Shown here piece after piece: positions 35,095-43,295 of a stretch of DNA of 64,000 nt (position 1 is its first letter; every line of letters begins with the position of its first letter). This stretch comes from Parvibaculum sp. (GTDB lineage Bacteria; Pseudomonadota; Alphaproteobacteria; Parvibaculales; Parvibaculaceae). The stretch is from positions 3,129,532 through 3,193,531 of the forward strand of contig NZ_JAHBYN010000001.1 in NCBI RefSeq assembly GCF_019635935.1. The letters are read 5' to 3'. Under the pieces are notes generated by a model. The model worked only from the letters and a program-made list of their open reading frames with translations. It was not told where the DNA came from and ran no database searches. Both the position numbers and the translations under genes were made by a program.

Positions 35095-36303
35095 ATGGAT
35101 CTGTCGTTCAGCAAGGAAGACGAAGCGTTCCGCAAGGAAGTCCGCAGCTTCATCGAGGAGAGCTACACGCCCGCGATGCGTGCGAAGCACGCACGCTCGA
35201 AACATGGCTATATCGACAAGGAAAGCCATGTGCAGTGGCAGAAGGCGCTGGCGAAGAAGGGTTGGCTCGCGCCGAACTGGCCGACGGAATATGGCGGACC
35301 GGGCTTCACCGCCTCGCAGAAATACATTTTCGACGTCGAGATGGGCCGCGCCGGTGTGCCGCACACGGTTCCCTTCGGGCCGACCATGGTGGCGCCGGTC
35401 ATCATGAAGTTCGGCACGCCCGAACAGAAGAAGCGCTTCCTGCCCGACATCCTCGAAACCAACGTGCTCTGGTGTCAGGGATACTCCGAGCCGGGCGCCG
35501 GTTCCGATCTGGCCTCATTGCAGACGAAAGCCGAGAACAAGGGCGATCACTATCTGGTCAACGGTTCGAAGATCTGGACGTCGGTCGCGCAATGGGCCGA
35601 CTGGATTTTCTGTCTCGTCCGCACTTCGAAGGAAGGCAAGCCCCAGGAGGGCATTTCCTTCCTGCTGATCGATATGAAGACGTCGGGCGTCAAGGTTGAG
35701 CCGCTGGTGCTGCTCGACGGCACGCCGGCGCCGCATCAGGAAGTCAATCAGGTCTTCTTCACCGACGTGAAAGTGCCGATCGAAAACCGGGTCGGCGAGG
35801 AGAACAAGGGCTGGACCTACGCCAAGTACCTGCTCGAATTCGAGCGCGGCAATCCCTATTCGGCCGGCCTCACCCGCGCCATCGGCAAGGTGAAAAAGAT
35901 CGCCGCCGACACCAAAGTCGGCGGCAAGACGCTGGCCGACGATCCGGGTTTCCGCGCCAAGATCGCCGACATCGAAGCGCAGATCACCGCGATGGAGTTC
36001 ACGGAACTGCGCATCTTCTCGGCGCTCTCGACCGGCGGCAATGTCGGACCGGAATCCTCGCTGTTGAAATGCCGCGGTACCGAAATTCAGCAAGCGATTT
36101 CCGAACTCGCGGTCGAAGCGGTCGGTTTCTACACCATCCCCTTCGTCGAGGACGGCATGATCGAGACCAACGAACCCAATATCGGTCCCGACTATGCGAT
36201 GACGACGGCGCCTTACTACTTCTCGCTGCGCAAGGCGTCGATCTACGCAGGATCGAACGAGGTTCAGCGCAACATCATGGCGAAGGCCGTGCTCGGCCTT
36301 TGA
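35095..36303 (+). CDS. Acyl-CoA dehydrogenase, second PimC-like paralogue
   Basis: A 402-residue FAD acyl-CoA dehydrogenase closely related to the protein at 29661. It shares GWLAPNWPTEYGGPGF, GYSEPGAGSDLASL, EGISFLLIDMKT, GEENKGWTYAKYLL and, in place of the YEGT catalytic motif, SIYAGSNEVQRNIM. Here the Glu position is Ala. No small-subunit partner lies next to it, so it may pair with the PimD-like protein at 30915 or act as a homomer. The stop TGA overlaps the TTG start of the downstream GNAT gene. Confidence 0.85.
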   Translation: MDLSFSKEDEAFRKEVRSFIEESYTPAMRAKHARSKHGYIDKESHVQWQKALAKKGWLAPNWPTEYGGPGFTASQKYIFDVEMGRAGVPHTVPFGPTMVAPVIMKFGTPEQKKRFLPDILETNVLWCQGYSEPGAGSDLASLQTKAENKGDHYLVNGSKIWTSVAQWADWIFCLVRTSKEGKPQEGISFLLIDMKTSGVKVEPLVLLDGTPAPHQEVNQVFFTDVKVPIENRVGEENKGWTYAKYLLEFERGNPYSAGLTRAIGKVKKIAADTKVGGKTLADDPGFRAKIADIEAQITAMEFTELRIFSALSTGGNVGPESSLLKCRGTEIQQAISELAVEAVGFYTIPFVEDGMIETNEPNIGPDYAMTTAPYYFSLRKASIYAGSNEVQRNIMAKAVLGL

Positions 36304-36788
36304 GCGCTGCCGGCGACATAACGATCAGACCCGCGAGCGCCGGAGACATTCCGGCGCTCGCGCGCGTTTGGCACGATGGCTGGCATGCGGGCCACGCGCA
36401 TCTGTCGCCCGAAGTCGCGGCGCTGCGCCCGCTCTCCTTCTTCGAGCCGCGCATGGCAACGACCTTGCCCGATTGCGTTGTCGCCTGCGTCGACGGCGAT
36501 ATCGTCGGCTTCGCAGGTTGGAATGGCGATGGTATCGGCCAGGTCTTTGTGCTGCCGGCCTGGCACGGAAAAGGCGTGGCCGCGCGCGCACTCGCCGCGG
36601 CCGAAGAGCAATTGCGAAATGCGGGGCACAGCCGCATCTGGCTGCAATGCCAGGTCGGAAACGACCGTGCGCGGCGTTTCTACGAGAAGCACGGCTGGTC
36701 GGTCGCCCGCGAACACGATACCGACATCGGCACCGTCGAAGGCCGTATGCCGCAACGCGTCTGGCGCATGGAAAAGTTGCTCGGCTGA
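36300..36788 (+). CDS. GNAT family N-acetyltransferase, coupled to the acyl-CoA dehydrogenase
   Basis: A 162-residue GNAT. Family features are TIRPASAGDIPALARVW at the N-terminus, VFVLPAWHGKGVAARALAAA (acetyl-CoA binding loop) and LQCQVGNDRARRFYEKHGW at the C-terminus. The chosen start is the TTG at 36300, which overlaps the dehydrogenase stop in TTGA and yields the conserved N-terminus. No in-frame ATG lies nearby. Translation is therefore probably coupled to the upstream gene. Substrate unknown. Confidence 0.85.
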   Translation: MSAAGDITIRPASAGDIPALARVWHDGWHAGHAHLSPEVAALRPLSFFEPRMATTLPDCVVACVDGDIVGFAGWNGDGIGQVFVLPAWHGKGVAARALAAAEEQLRNAGHSRIWLQCQVGNDRARRFYEKHGWSVAREHDTDIGTVEGRMPQRVWRMEKLLG

Positions 36789-36799
36789 CGCAAATGAAA

Positions 36800-36834
36800 A
36801 GGGGAGCCACACGGGCTCCCCTTCGATCTTTTTG
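36800..36834. terminator. Bidirectional rho-independent terminator
   Basis: AGGGGAGCC (36800-36808) and GGCTCCCCT (36814-36822) form a perfect 9-bp stem with a five-base loop. On the + strand TCGATCTTTTT follows. On the - strand the stem is followed by TTTCATTT. It separates the convergent GNAT and SDR genes and can serve both. Confidence 0.88.
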
Positions 36835-36850
36835 TCTCGGCGCGTGAGGC

Positions 36851-37756
36851 CTACTTGCCGCCGGTCGCCAGCTTGAAGAATTTGCCGGTCTGTTCGCCGC
36901 CCATGAAGAAGGGCGTCGCGTTCGAGAAGTCGGAAATCTTCTCCCAGTTCTCGGCGACCTTCTCGGCCGTCAGCCCGTCGCGGCCGAGGAAAATGCCTTC
37001 GGCCTCTTCCATCCGCGCGGCGGCGAACACGCCGGCGCCCGCGCAAAGGATCATGCCGGTCGGCGCATTTTCGGAAACGAGGAACATCACGCCCGGCGAC
37101 ACGGCGTCCGGCGTCAGCATCTGTTCGGCTTCCGGCGGCATCAGGTCCGACGTCATGCGCGTATAGGCGACCGGCGCCAGCGCGTTGCAGTGGATGTTGT
37201 TCTTCTGGCCTTCGAGCTTCAGCGTGTTGATGAAGCCGACAACGGCGAGCTTCGCCGCGCCGTAGTTCGTCTGGCCAAAATTGCCGTAAAGGCCGGTCGA
37301 GGAAGCAGTCACCACGATGCGGCCGTAGTTCTGTTCCTTCATGATCTCCCAGACCGCCTTGGTCGGCTTCACCGTGCCCATCAGATGCACGTCGACGACG
37401 ACCTGGAAGTCCGCGATTTCCATTTTCGAGAACGACTTGTCGCGCAGGATGCCGGCATTGTTGATCAGGATGTCGATGCGGCCGAACTTGTCCATGGTCT
37501 GCTTGATCATGTTGGCGACGCCCTCGTCGTCCGTCACCGACGAACCGTTGGCGATCGCCTCGCCGCCCAGCGCCTCGATCTCCGCGACCACTTTCTTGGC
37601 CGCTTCCGAAGAGCCGCCGGCGCCGGTCCGGTCGCCGCCGAGGTCGTTCACCACCACCTTGGCGCCGCGCCGCGCAAGCTCCAGCGCATGGGACCGGCCG
37701 AGACCGCCGCCCGCGCCGGTGACAATGGCGACCTTGCCGTCAAATCGAATGCTCAT
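36851..37756 (-). CDS. SDR, (3R)-hydroxyacyl-CoA dehydrogenase-like (peroxisomal MFE-2 type)
   Basis: A 301-residue SDR with the glycine motif TGAGGGLGRSHALELARRGA, NDLGG (the acidic NAD-binding end of beta2), NNAGILRDKSF, the catalytic TASSTGLYGNFGQTNYGAAK and GLVGF-like helix 5. The NDLGG and GILRDKSF signatures are typical of the 17-beta-HSD type 4/MFE-2 hydroxyacyl-CoA dehydrogenase domain. It would oxidise (3R)-hydroxyacyl-CoA during beta-oxidation of branched, steroid or other bulky chains. ATG 37756 with GGAG six bases upstream is chosen; a longer open frame extends to 37891 but lacks conservation. Confidence 0.88.
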   Translation of the reverse strand: MSIRFDGKVAIVTGAGGGLGRSHALELARRGAKVVVNDLGGDRTGAGGSSEAAKKVVAEIEALGGEAIANGSSVTDDEGVANMIKQTMDKFGRIDILINNAGILRDKSFSKMEIADFQVVVDVHLMGTVKPTKAVWEIMKEQNYGRIVVTASSTGLYGNFGQTNYGAAKLAVVGFINTLKLEGQKNNIHCNALAPVAYTRMTSDLMPPEAEQMLTPDAVSPGVMFLVSENAPTGMILCAGAGVFAAARMEEAEGIFLGRDGLTAEKVAENWEKISDFSNATPFFMGGEQTGKFFKLATGGK

Positions 37757-37992
37757 CGGTAATTCTCCAGTTGAACTGCCGGCCGCCTGAGGGGCCGAAG
37801 GAAGGAGGCCGCACCGCTCTTTCGGAGGGGAAATGGGCCGTCTTTGCGAAAACTGGGAGGACTTTGTGCATGAGAGGGGGGCAGGGGTCAAGGGAGCGAA
37901 ACGCAGCCGAACCGTGGCCGCCGCCGTTGCGCGCCCGGCCGCCGACCTTATGATGGCCGCACCCGCCGGATACCCGCCCGAGAGCCCGTTTC

Positions 37993-39261
37993 ATGCCCCT
38001 TTCGTCCCTTCAGAGCGCCCTCGGGCTTGCCGTGATTGTCGGCCTCGCCTGGGCGCTGAGCGAGAACCGCCGCGCCGCCGGCGGCAATCTGCTGAAGGAT
38101 GGCGCTGTCGCGATCGCGCTGCAGCTCGCCCTTGCGCTGGCCCTGTTGAAGCTCCCGGTCATGCGCGATGCCATGCTGGGCCTCAACGGCGTCGTCGAGG
38201 CGTTGATGACGGCGACGGGCGCCGGCACGGGCTTCGTATTCGGCTATCTCGGCGGCGGCGATGCGCCTTATGAAGTCGCCCATCCGCAAAACAGTTTCGT
38301 GCTGGCCTTTCAGGCGTTGCCGCTGGTCTTGTTCATGTCGGCCTTGTCGGCGCTCTTCTGGTATTGGCGCATCCTGCCGGCGGTGACGCGCGGCTTTGCG
38401 TTTCTGCTGCGCAAGAGCATGGGCATCGGCGGTGCGGTCGGACTTTCCTCCGCCGCCAACGTCTTTGTCGGCATGGTCGAGGCGCCGCTTCTGATCCGGC
38501 CCTATCTCGAAAAACTCTCGCGTTCCGAACTCTTCGCGGTGATGACGGTCGGCCTCGCGACGGTGGCGGGCACCGTGCTCTTTCTCTATGCCGGCATCAT
38601 CGCTGCCGTCGTTCCCGGATCGCTCGGGCAGATTGTGACGGCCTCGCTGATCTCGTTGCCCGCCGCGCTGTTGATCGCGCGGCTGATGGTGCCGGAGGAA
38701 TCTGGCCGCGTACCCACAGGCGTCGGCGACGATGTGCCGGTCGTCGAATATGAAAACAGCATGGACGCGCTGACCCGCGGCACCTTCGACGGCCTGAATC
38801 TGCTGCTCAACATCATCGCCATGCTGGTCGTGATGGTGGCGCTGGTGGCGCTGGTCAATATCCTGCTGGCGCTGCTGCCGGATGTGTTCGGCGCGCCGCT
38901 CAGCCTGCAGCGCCTTTTCGGTTGGGCTTTCGCACCGCTGGTCTGGCTGATGGGCGTGCCGGCATCCGAAGCTGCCGCGGCCGGTCAGATCATGGGCGTC
39001 AAGACGATCCTCAACGAATTGCTCGCCTATCTCGCGCTGGCAGGCGAGGCGGGCGAAACGCTGAGCGACCGCTCGCGCCTGATCATGGTCTATGCGCTTT
39101 GCGGCTTCGCCAATCCGGCAAGCGTCGGCATCATGATCGGCGGACTTGCCGCCATCGTGCCGTCGCGCCGCTCCGAAATCGTCGAACTGGCGCCGCGCGC
39201 GCTCGTCTCCGGCACACTCGCGACCTCGATGACGGGCGCGGTGATCGGCCTCATCGTCTGA
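37993..39261 (+). CDS. Concentrative nucleoside transporter (NupC/CNT family)
   Basis: A 422-residue membrane protein with about ten hydrophobic segments. CNT signatures are GTGFVFGYLG, FQALPLVLFMSALSALFWYW, the EAPLLIRPYL segment after GLSSAANVFVGM and ASEAAAAGQIMGVKTILNE near the C-terminus. It ends with CGFANPASVGIMIGGL. It imports nucleosides by Na+ or H+ symport across the inner membrane. The CGC-rich 230 bases upstream show no obvious regulatory site. Confidence 0.9.
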   Translation: MPLSSLQSALGLAVIVGLAWALSENRRAAGGNLLKDGAVAIALQLALALALLKLPVMRDAMLGLNGVVEALMTATGAGTGFVFGYLGGGDAPYEVAHPQNSFVLAFQALPLVLFMSALSALFWYWRILPAVTRGFAFLLRKSMGIGGAVGLSSAANVFVGMVEAPLLIRPYLEKLSRSELFAVMTVGLATVAGTVLFLYAGIIAAVVPGSLGQIVTASLISLPAALLIARLMVPEESGRVPTGVGDDVPVVEYENSMDALTRGTFDGLNLLLNIIAMLVVMVALVALVNILLALLPDVFGAPLSLQRLFGWAFAPLVWLMGVPASEAAAAGQIMGVKTILNELLAYLALAGEAGETLSDRSRLIMVYALCGFANPASVGIMIGGLAAIVPSRRSEIVELAPRALVSGTLATSMTGAVIGLIV

Positions 39262-39296
39262 AATTCCAATCTGAAAACGCAACGACGGAGACCCCG

Positions 39297-39908
39297 ATGA
39301 AGCTCTACAATTCCGCCATGCCGGCGCCCAATCCACGCCGCGTCCGCATTTTTGCCGCCGAAAAAGGTATCGATCTGCCCCTTGAGGAAGTGTCGCTGAT
39401 CAAGCGCGAACACAAATCCGACGAATACCGGCAGAAGAACTCGCTCGGTCAGACGCCGATCCTCGAACTCGACGACGGCAATGTGATCGCCGAAAGTGTC
39501 TCGATCTGCCGCTATCTGGAGGAGCTTCATCCCGAGCCGCCGCTTTTCGGTCGCACCGCGCTCGAACGCGCGCAGATCGACATGTGGCTGCGCCGCGTCG
39601 AATTCGTGTTGATGGGTCCGGTCGGAAATTTCTGGCGCCACGCGCATCCTTTCACGGCCAAGGTCGTGAAGCAGTTCAACGATTTCGGCGAGTCCAATCG
39701 TGAAGCGGTTGCGGCCGCCTTCCGCTGGCTCGACCGCGAACTGGGCGGCCGCGATTTCATTGCCGGCAACGCATTCTCGGCCGCCGACGTCACGGCGCTT
39801 TGCACGGTGGATTTTGCGAAGTTTGCCGGCCTTGAAATGCCGGACGACGCGGCCAATCTGCGCGCTTGGCATGCGCGGGTGTCGTCGCGGCCCAGCGCGG
39901 CTGCATGA
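39297..39908 (+). CDS. Glutathione S-transferase family protein
   Basis: A 203-residue GST with an N-terminal thioredoxin-like domain (MKLYNSAMPAPNPRRVRIFA, the cis-Pro segment QTPILEL, then the glutathione-binding ESVSICRYLE) and an all-helical C-terminal domain (AAFRWLDRELGGRDFIAGN, FSAADVT). The Ser in the MKLYNSAMPAPN region is the candidate catalytic residue of beta/theta-like bacterial GSTs. It starts 35 bases after the nucleoside transporter stop. Substrate unknown. Confidence 0.9.
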   Translation: MKLYNSAMPAPNPRRVRIFAAEKGIDLPLEEVSLIKREHKSDEYRQKNSLGQTPILELDDGNVIAESVSICRYLEELHPEPPLFGRTALERAQIDMWLRRVEFVLMGPVGNFWRHAHPFTAKVVKQFNDFGESNREAVAAAFRWLDRELGGRDFIAGNAFSAADVTALCTVDFAKFAGLEMPDDAANLRAWHARVSSRPSAAA

Positions 39909-39934
39909 AAACAAGCGCGGCGGCATAAAAGAAA

Positions 39935-39968
39935 GGCGGCGTCCACGGGGTACGGAATGGACGCCGCC
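39935..39968. terminator. Strong hairpin downstream of the GST gene
   Basis: GGCGGCGTCCA (39935-39945) and TGGACGCCGCC (39958-39968) form an 11-bp perfect stem with a 12-base loop. The T-rich flank (TTTCTTTTATG) lies on the - strand side, so classical termination would favour - strand transcription, where I see no gene. On the + strand it may still block RNA decay or terminate weakly after the GST. Confidence 0.55.
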
Positions 39969-40126
39969 CAAACGCTCTCCCGCACTCGTCAAAGCCCGGG
40001 GGAAACGCAACCGACGACCTCTCGAACCATCGGTTGATGTTGAGAATGGCGTTTTGAACCTGAACGCAGGCTGAACCGGGAAAAGTGCAAATTGAGCCTA
40101 TGCGCCGCGCCTTTAATTCGTAAACT

Positions 40127-40144
40127 CCATTTACTAGTTAATGG
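40127..40144. promoter_or_regulatory. Near-perfect 18-base palindrome upstream of the GPH transporter
   Basis: CCATTTACTAGTTAATGG matches its reverse complement at 16 of 18 positions, with ACTAGT at its centre. It lies 22 bases before ATG 40167 in an A+T-rich patch. Size and position fit an operator for a dimeric repressor. Confidence 0.45.
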
Positions 40145-40166
40145 CGCCAAGCCCGGGGAGGGGTGA

Positions 40167-41594
40167 ATGGGTCCGAAGGATGGAGAAGCAGTACCGAAGC
40201 TGACGCCATGGCAACTCGTCGCCTATGGCCAGCTGGTGATGCCGCTCGCCGTCATCGGACTGCCGGTCGCCGTCTACATTCCGCCCTTCTACTCAAGCAC
40301 GCTCGGCCTCGATCTCGCGGCAGTCGGTTTCATCCTGATGCTGGCTCGCATCACCGACGTCATCACCGATCCGTTGATCGGCCGCCTCTCTGACCGCACG
40401 CATACGCGCTGGGGCCGGCGCCGGCCCTGGGTCGCCGCCGGCGTGCCGCTGATGGTCGTTTCGGCGCTGATGCTCTTCGTGCCGCAGGGCGAGGTCACGA
40501 ACCTCTATCTGCTGATCTGGATCGCGGCGATCTATTTCGGCTACACGCTGATCACCATTCCCTACGGGGCCTGGGGCGCCGAACTTTCCGGTGACTACCA
40601 GGAACGCAACCGCATCACCGGCAGCCGCGAAATCTTCCTGCTGGTCGGCCTGTTGATCGCCATCACGGCGCCGATTGTCGGCGCGTACATGAGCGGTGAG
40701 GTGAGCGACACCGAAAGCGGCGCGGCGAGCCGTAGCGCCGTTGGCGTGCTGGGCTGGCTGACGGCCGGGCTCCTGCCGCTTTGCGCGCTGGTGATGTTCA
40801 CTTCGGTGCCGGAGCCGAAAGTGCCCGTCACCAACACCATTCCGTTCCGGCGCGGGCTGCGCGTCGCGATGAAGAACGGCCCGTTCCGCATCGTACTTTT
40901 CAGTTCGATATTCGGTGCGCTGGCGGGCTCCATCAATATCGGCGTCGTCATCTTTTTCTTCGATCACGTGGCGGAAATCGGTGCCGCCGGCACGATCCTG
41001 ATTTTCGTGCTCTTCCTGGCCGGCGTCGTCGGTTCGCCGTTCTGGGTCTGGATGGGCGGACGCGTGGGCAAGCACACCGCCATCGCGATCGCGGGGTTTG
41101 CCTCGATGTTCGCCTTCACGCTGGTGCCGGCCGTCATCTATCTGGTCAAGCCGGTCGCGCCCGATGCGGTCTTCTGGTGTTTGCTCGCAATCAACATCGT
41201 GCAGGGTCTCGCGCTCGGCGCGGCGCCCATTCTCGGCCCTTCGATCATGGCCGACGTCGTGGATCTCGACACGATCAAGAGCGGCGAGCCGCGCGCAGCC
41301 TTCCTGTTCGCCTTTCTCGGCATGGTCCGCAAGACCTTCGAAGCGATGGGCGTGGGCCTCGCCTTGCCGCTCCTCGCCTGGGCCGGCTTCAACGCCCAGA
41401 CGAGGGAGAACACCCCGGAAGCCCTGTTCGCCCTGCTGGCCATGTATTGCATCGTGCCCCTTGTCCTCTGGCTGATTTCCATTGCGATAATCCTGCGCTA
41501 CCCCATCACCCATGAGCGCCAAAGGCGCTTGCGGGCGGGTCTGGAGCGGCGATTGGCCCGGCGGCGGGCGGCCCGGCCCCAACCGGCCGATTGA
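40167..41594 (+). CDS. MFS transporter, GPH (glycoside-pentoside-hexuronide) family
   Basis: A 475-residue, 12-segment sugar:cation symporter-like protein. GPH features are the N-terminal LVAYGQLVMPLAVIGLPVAVYIPPFY, ARITDVITDPLIGRLSDRTHTRWGRRRPW (the conserved D-x2-TDP-x4-SD loop) and LITIPYGAWGAELS. A second-half DRT-like loop is replaced by GGRVGKHTAI. Substrate is unknown; sugar or glycoside uptake is typical, but alphaproteobacterial members also move other solutes. The C-terminus is Arg-rich. It is transcribed toward the flavin monooxygenase with only 80 bases between them. Confidence 0.85.
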   Translation: MGPKDGEAVPKLTPWQLVAYGQLVMPLAVIGLPVAVYIPPFYSSTLGLDLAAVGFILMLARITDVITDPLIGRLSDRTHTRWGRRRPWVAAGVPLMVVSALMLFVPQGEVTNLYLLIWIAAIYFGYTLITIPYGAWGAELSGDYQERNRITGSREIFLLVGLLIAITAPIVGAYMSGEVSDTESGAASRSAVGVLGWLTAGLLPLCALVMFTSVPEPKVPVTNTIPFRRGLRVAMKNGPFRIVLFSSIFGALAGSINIGVVIFFFDHVAEIGAAGTILIFVLFLAGVVGSPFWVWMGGRVGKHTAIAIAGFASMFAFTLVPAVIYLVKPVAPDAVFWCLLAINIVQGLALGAAPILGPSIMADVVDLDTIKSGEPRAAFLFAFLGMVRKTFEAMGVGLALPLLAWAGFNAQTRENTPEALFALLAMYCIVPLVLWLISIAIILRYPITHERQRRLRAGLERRLARRRAARPQPAD

Positions 41595-41631
41595 CGCAAG
41601 GGCGGCTTGGTCTTAAGTTGCGTCGTCAAAA

Positions 41632-41646
41632 CTGATAAATTGTCAG
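41632..41646. promoter_or_regulatory. Near-perfect 15-base inverted repeat before the monooxygenase gene
   Basis: CTGATAAATTGTCAG is palindromic at 12 of 14 paired positions and lies 28 bases upstream of ATG 41675. It is a candidate operator; no known consensus is claimed. Confidence 0.35.
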
Positions 41647-41674
41647 AAACAGAAAACCGGTGAGGATACGGGCA

Positions 41675-43162
41675 ATGGCCTTGGAACATTACGACGTGCT
41701 GGTCGTTGGTGCGGGCATTTCGGGCATCGGCGCGGGCTATCACCTGCAGACCTACAGCCCGAACCGGAGCTACGCCATTCTCGAGGGCCGCGCGCGCCTC
41801 GGCGGGACATGGGACCTCTTCCGCTATCCCGGCATCCGCTCCGACAGCGACATGTACACGCTCGGCTTTTCCTTCCGTCCCTGGAAGGAGGCCAAGGCCA
41901 TCGCCGACGGCCCGTCGATCCTCAACTATCTGGAACAGACCGCCCGCGACTACGGCATCGACAAGCACATCCGCTACCACCATCAGGTGAAACGCGCCGC
42001 CTGGTCGACCGACACCGCGACCTGGACGGTCGACATCGAGCGCGGCCCGGAAAAGGAACTGGTGCAGTACAGCTGCAATTTCCTCTTCATGTGCAGCGGC
42101 TACTACAATTACGCCGAGGGCTACACGCCGGAATTTGCCGGCGCCGACCGCTTCAAGGGCGACATTGTCCATCCCCAGTTCTGGCCGGAAAATCTCGACT
42201 ACAGCGGCAAGCGCGTCGTCGTCATCGGCAGCGGCGCCACCGCCGTGACGCTGGTGCCCGAAATGGCCAGGAAGGCCGCGCATGTCGTGATGTTGCAGCG
42301 CTCGCCGACTTATGTCGTCTCGCGCCCGGCGGAAGACGCCATCGCCAACTGGCTGCGCCGCCGTCTTCCGGCAATGATGGCTTACGGCATCACCCGCTGG
42401 AAGAACGTACTTCTCGGCATGTATTTCTTCAACATGTGCCGCAAGAAGCCGGAGCGCGCCAAGGAGTTCATTTTGAAGGGCGTGCGCGAACAGCTCGGGC
42501 CCGACTACGACATCGACACGCATTTCACGCCGAAATACAACCCGTGGGACCAGCGCCTGTGCCTGGTGCCGAACGGCGATCTCTTCGAGGCGATCAAGAA
42601 GGGCGATGCATCGGTCGTCACCGACCATATCGACACCTTCACCGAAACCGGCATCAAATTGAAATCCGGTAAGGAACTCGAAGCCGACATCATCGTCACA
42701 GCGACCGGGCTGAAGCTGCAATTGCTGAGCGGTCTCGAAGTAACGGTCGACGGCAAGCGAATGGATCTGTCGAAGACCTTTGCCTACAAGGGCATGATGT
42801 ACAGCGACGTCCCGAACCTCGCCTCCGCCTTCGGCTACACCAATGCTTCGTGGACGCTGAAAGCGGACCTGACCTCCGCCTATCTCTGCCGCCTGCTCAA
42901 CCATATGGAAAAGACCGGCCTTCGGCAGGCGACGCCGCGCGTCAGTGACCCGTCGCTTGAAGAAGAGCCGTGGCTCGACTTCACATCGGGTTATGTGCAG
43001 CGGTCGATCGAGGAATTCCCGAAGCAGGGCACCAAGGCGCCTTGGAAGCTTTACCAGAACTACGCGCTCGACATCGTGTCGCTGAAATTCGGCAGCATTG
43101 AAGACAGCGCGATGGAATTCTCAAATCCCGCACCGGAACAGCCATTGAAGCTGGCGAGCTGA
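41675..43162 (+). CDS. Flavin-binding monooxygenase, Baeyer-Villiger type (EthA-like)
   Basis: A 495-residue FAD/NADPH enzyme. It has an N-terminal FAD motif GAGISGIGAGYHL (residues 12-24) and the type I Baeyer-Villiger fingerprint F-x-G-x3-H-x3-W-P (FKGDIVHPQFWP, residues 160-171). The NADPH motif GSGATAVTLVPEM (185-197) and the ATG-containing IIVTATGLKLQLL also match. The closest well-known style is EthA of mycobacteria. It inserts oxygen into ketones, giving esters or lactones, or oxidises sulfur compounds. ATG 41675 with GAGG nine bases upstream is used; GTG 41660 is an alternative. A strong terminator follows. Its neighbours (acyl-CoA dehydrogenases, SDR) suggest ketone or alicyclic catabolism. 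Confidence 0.92.
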   Translation: MALEHYDVLVVGAGISGIGAGYHLQTYSPNRSYAILEGRARLGGTWDLFRYPGIRSDSDMYTLGFSFRPWKEAKAIADGPSILNYLEQTARDYGIDKHIRYHHQVKRAAWSTDTATWTVDIERGPEKELVQYSCNFLFMCSGYYNYAEGYTPEFAGADRFKGDIVHPQFWPENLDYSGKRVVVIGSGATAVTLVPEMARKAAHVVMLQRSPTYVVSRPAEDAIANWLRRRLPAMMAYGITRWKNVLLGMYFFNMCRKKPERAKEFILKGVREQLGPDYDIDTHFTPKYNPWDQRLCLVPNGDLFEAIKKGDASVVTDHIDTFTETGIKLKSGKELEADIIVTATGLKLQLLSGLEVTVDGKRMDLSKTFAYKGMMYSDVPNLASAFGYTNASWTLKADLTSAYLCRLLNHMEKTGLRQATPRVSDPSLEEEPWLDFTSGYVQRSIEEFPKQGTKAPWKLYQNYALDIVSLKFGSIEDSAMEFSNPAPEQPLKLAS

Positions 43163-43191
43163 TCCGCGCGGCAAATCGCTCGAGACCGAAG

Positions 43192-43226
43192 GGCAGGGGA
43201 CGGAAACGTCTCCTGCCTCTTTTTTT
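43192..43226 (+). terminator. Rho-independent terminator after the monooxygenase gene
   Basis: GGCAGGGGACG (43192-43202), GAAA loop, CGTCTCCTGCC (43207-43217), one G-T wobble, followed by TCTTTTTTT. It stands about 30 bases after the stop codon. Confidence 0.92.
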
Positions 43227-43247
43227 AAAGTCCACGCAGCCAAGTGC

Positions 43248-43276
43248 TTGACAAAGCGGGCGCGCGCCTCAATACT
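43248..43276 (+). promoter_or_regulatory. Sigma-70-type promoter of the arsR-SRPBCC series
   Basis: A consensus -35 TTGACA (43248-43253), a 17-base spacer and a -10 AATACT (43271-43276, four of six matches). Transcription should start near 43283-43284, which is the first base of the arsR ATG. Confidence 0.75.
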
Positions 43277-43295
43277 TTACTACATGGTTAAGTAT
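43272..43295. promoter_or_regulatory. Inverted repeat spanning the -10 box and arsR start codon
   Basis: ATACTT (43272-43277) and AAGTAT (43290-43295) are perfect inverted 6-mers with a 12-base spacer. Over the full 24 bases, 18 positions are symmetric. It overlaps the -10 box and the ATG, a natural place for autorepression by the encoded regulator. Confidence 0.55.

Noticed and set aside
40293..41582. 429-codon - strand frame opposite the GPH transporter
   Set aside because: The + strand frame has clear transporter motifs and membrane segments; the antisense translation is almost only charged residues.
43248..43283. TTG start of the ArsR gene at 43248
   Set aside because: These bases form the -35 box, and the added residues are not conserved; ATG 43284 gives the family N-terminus.
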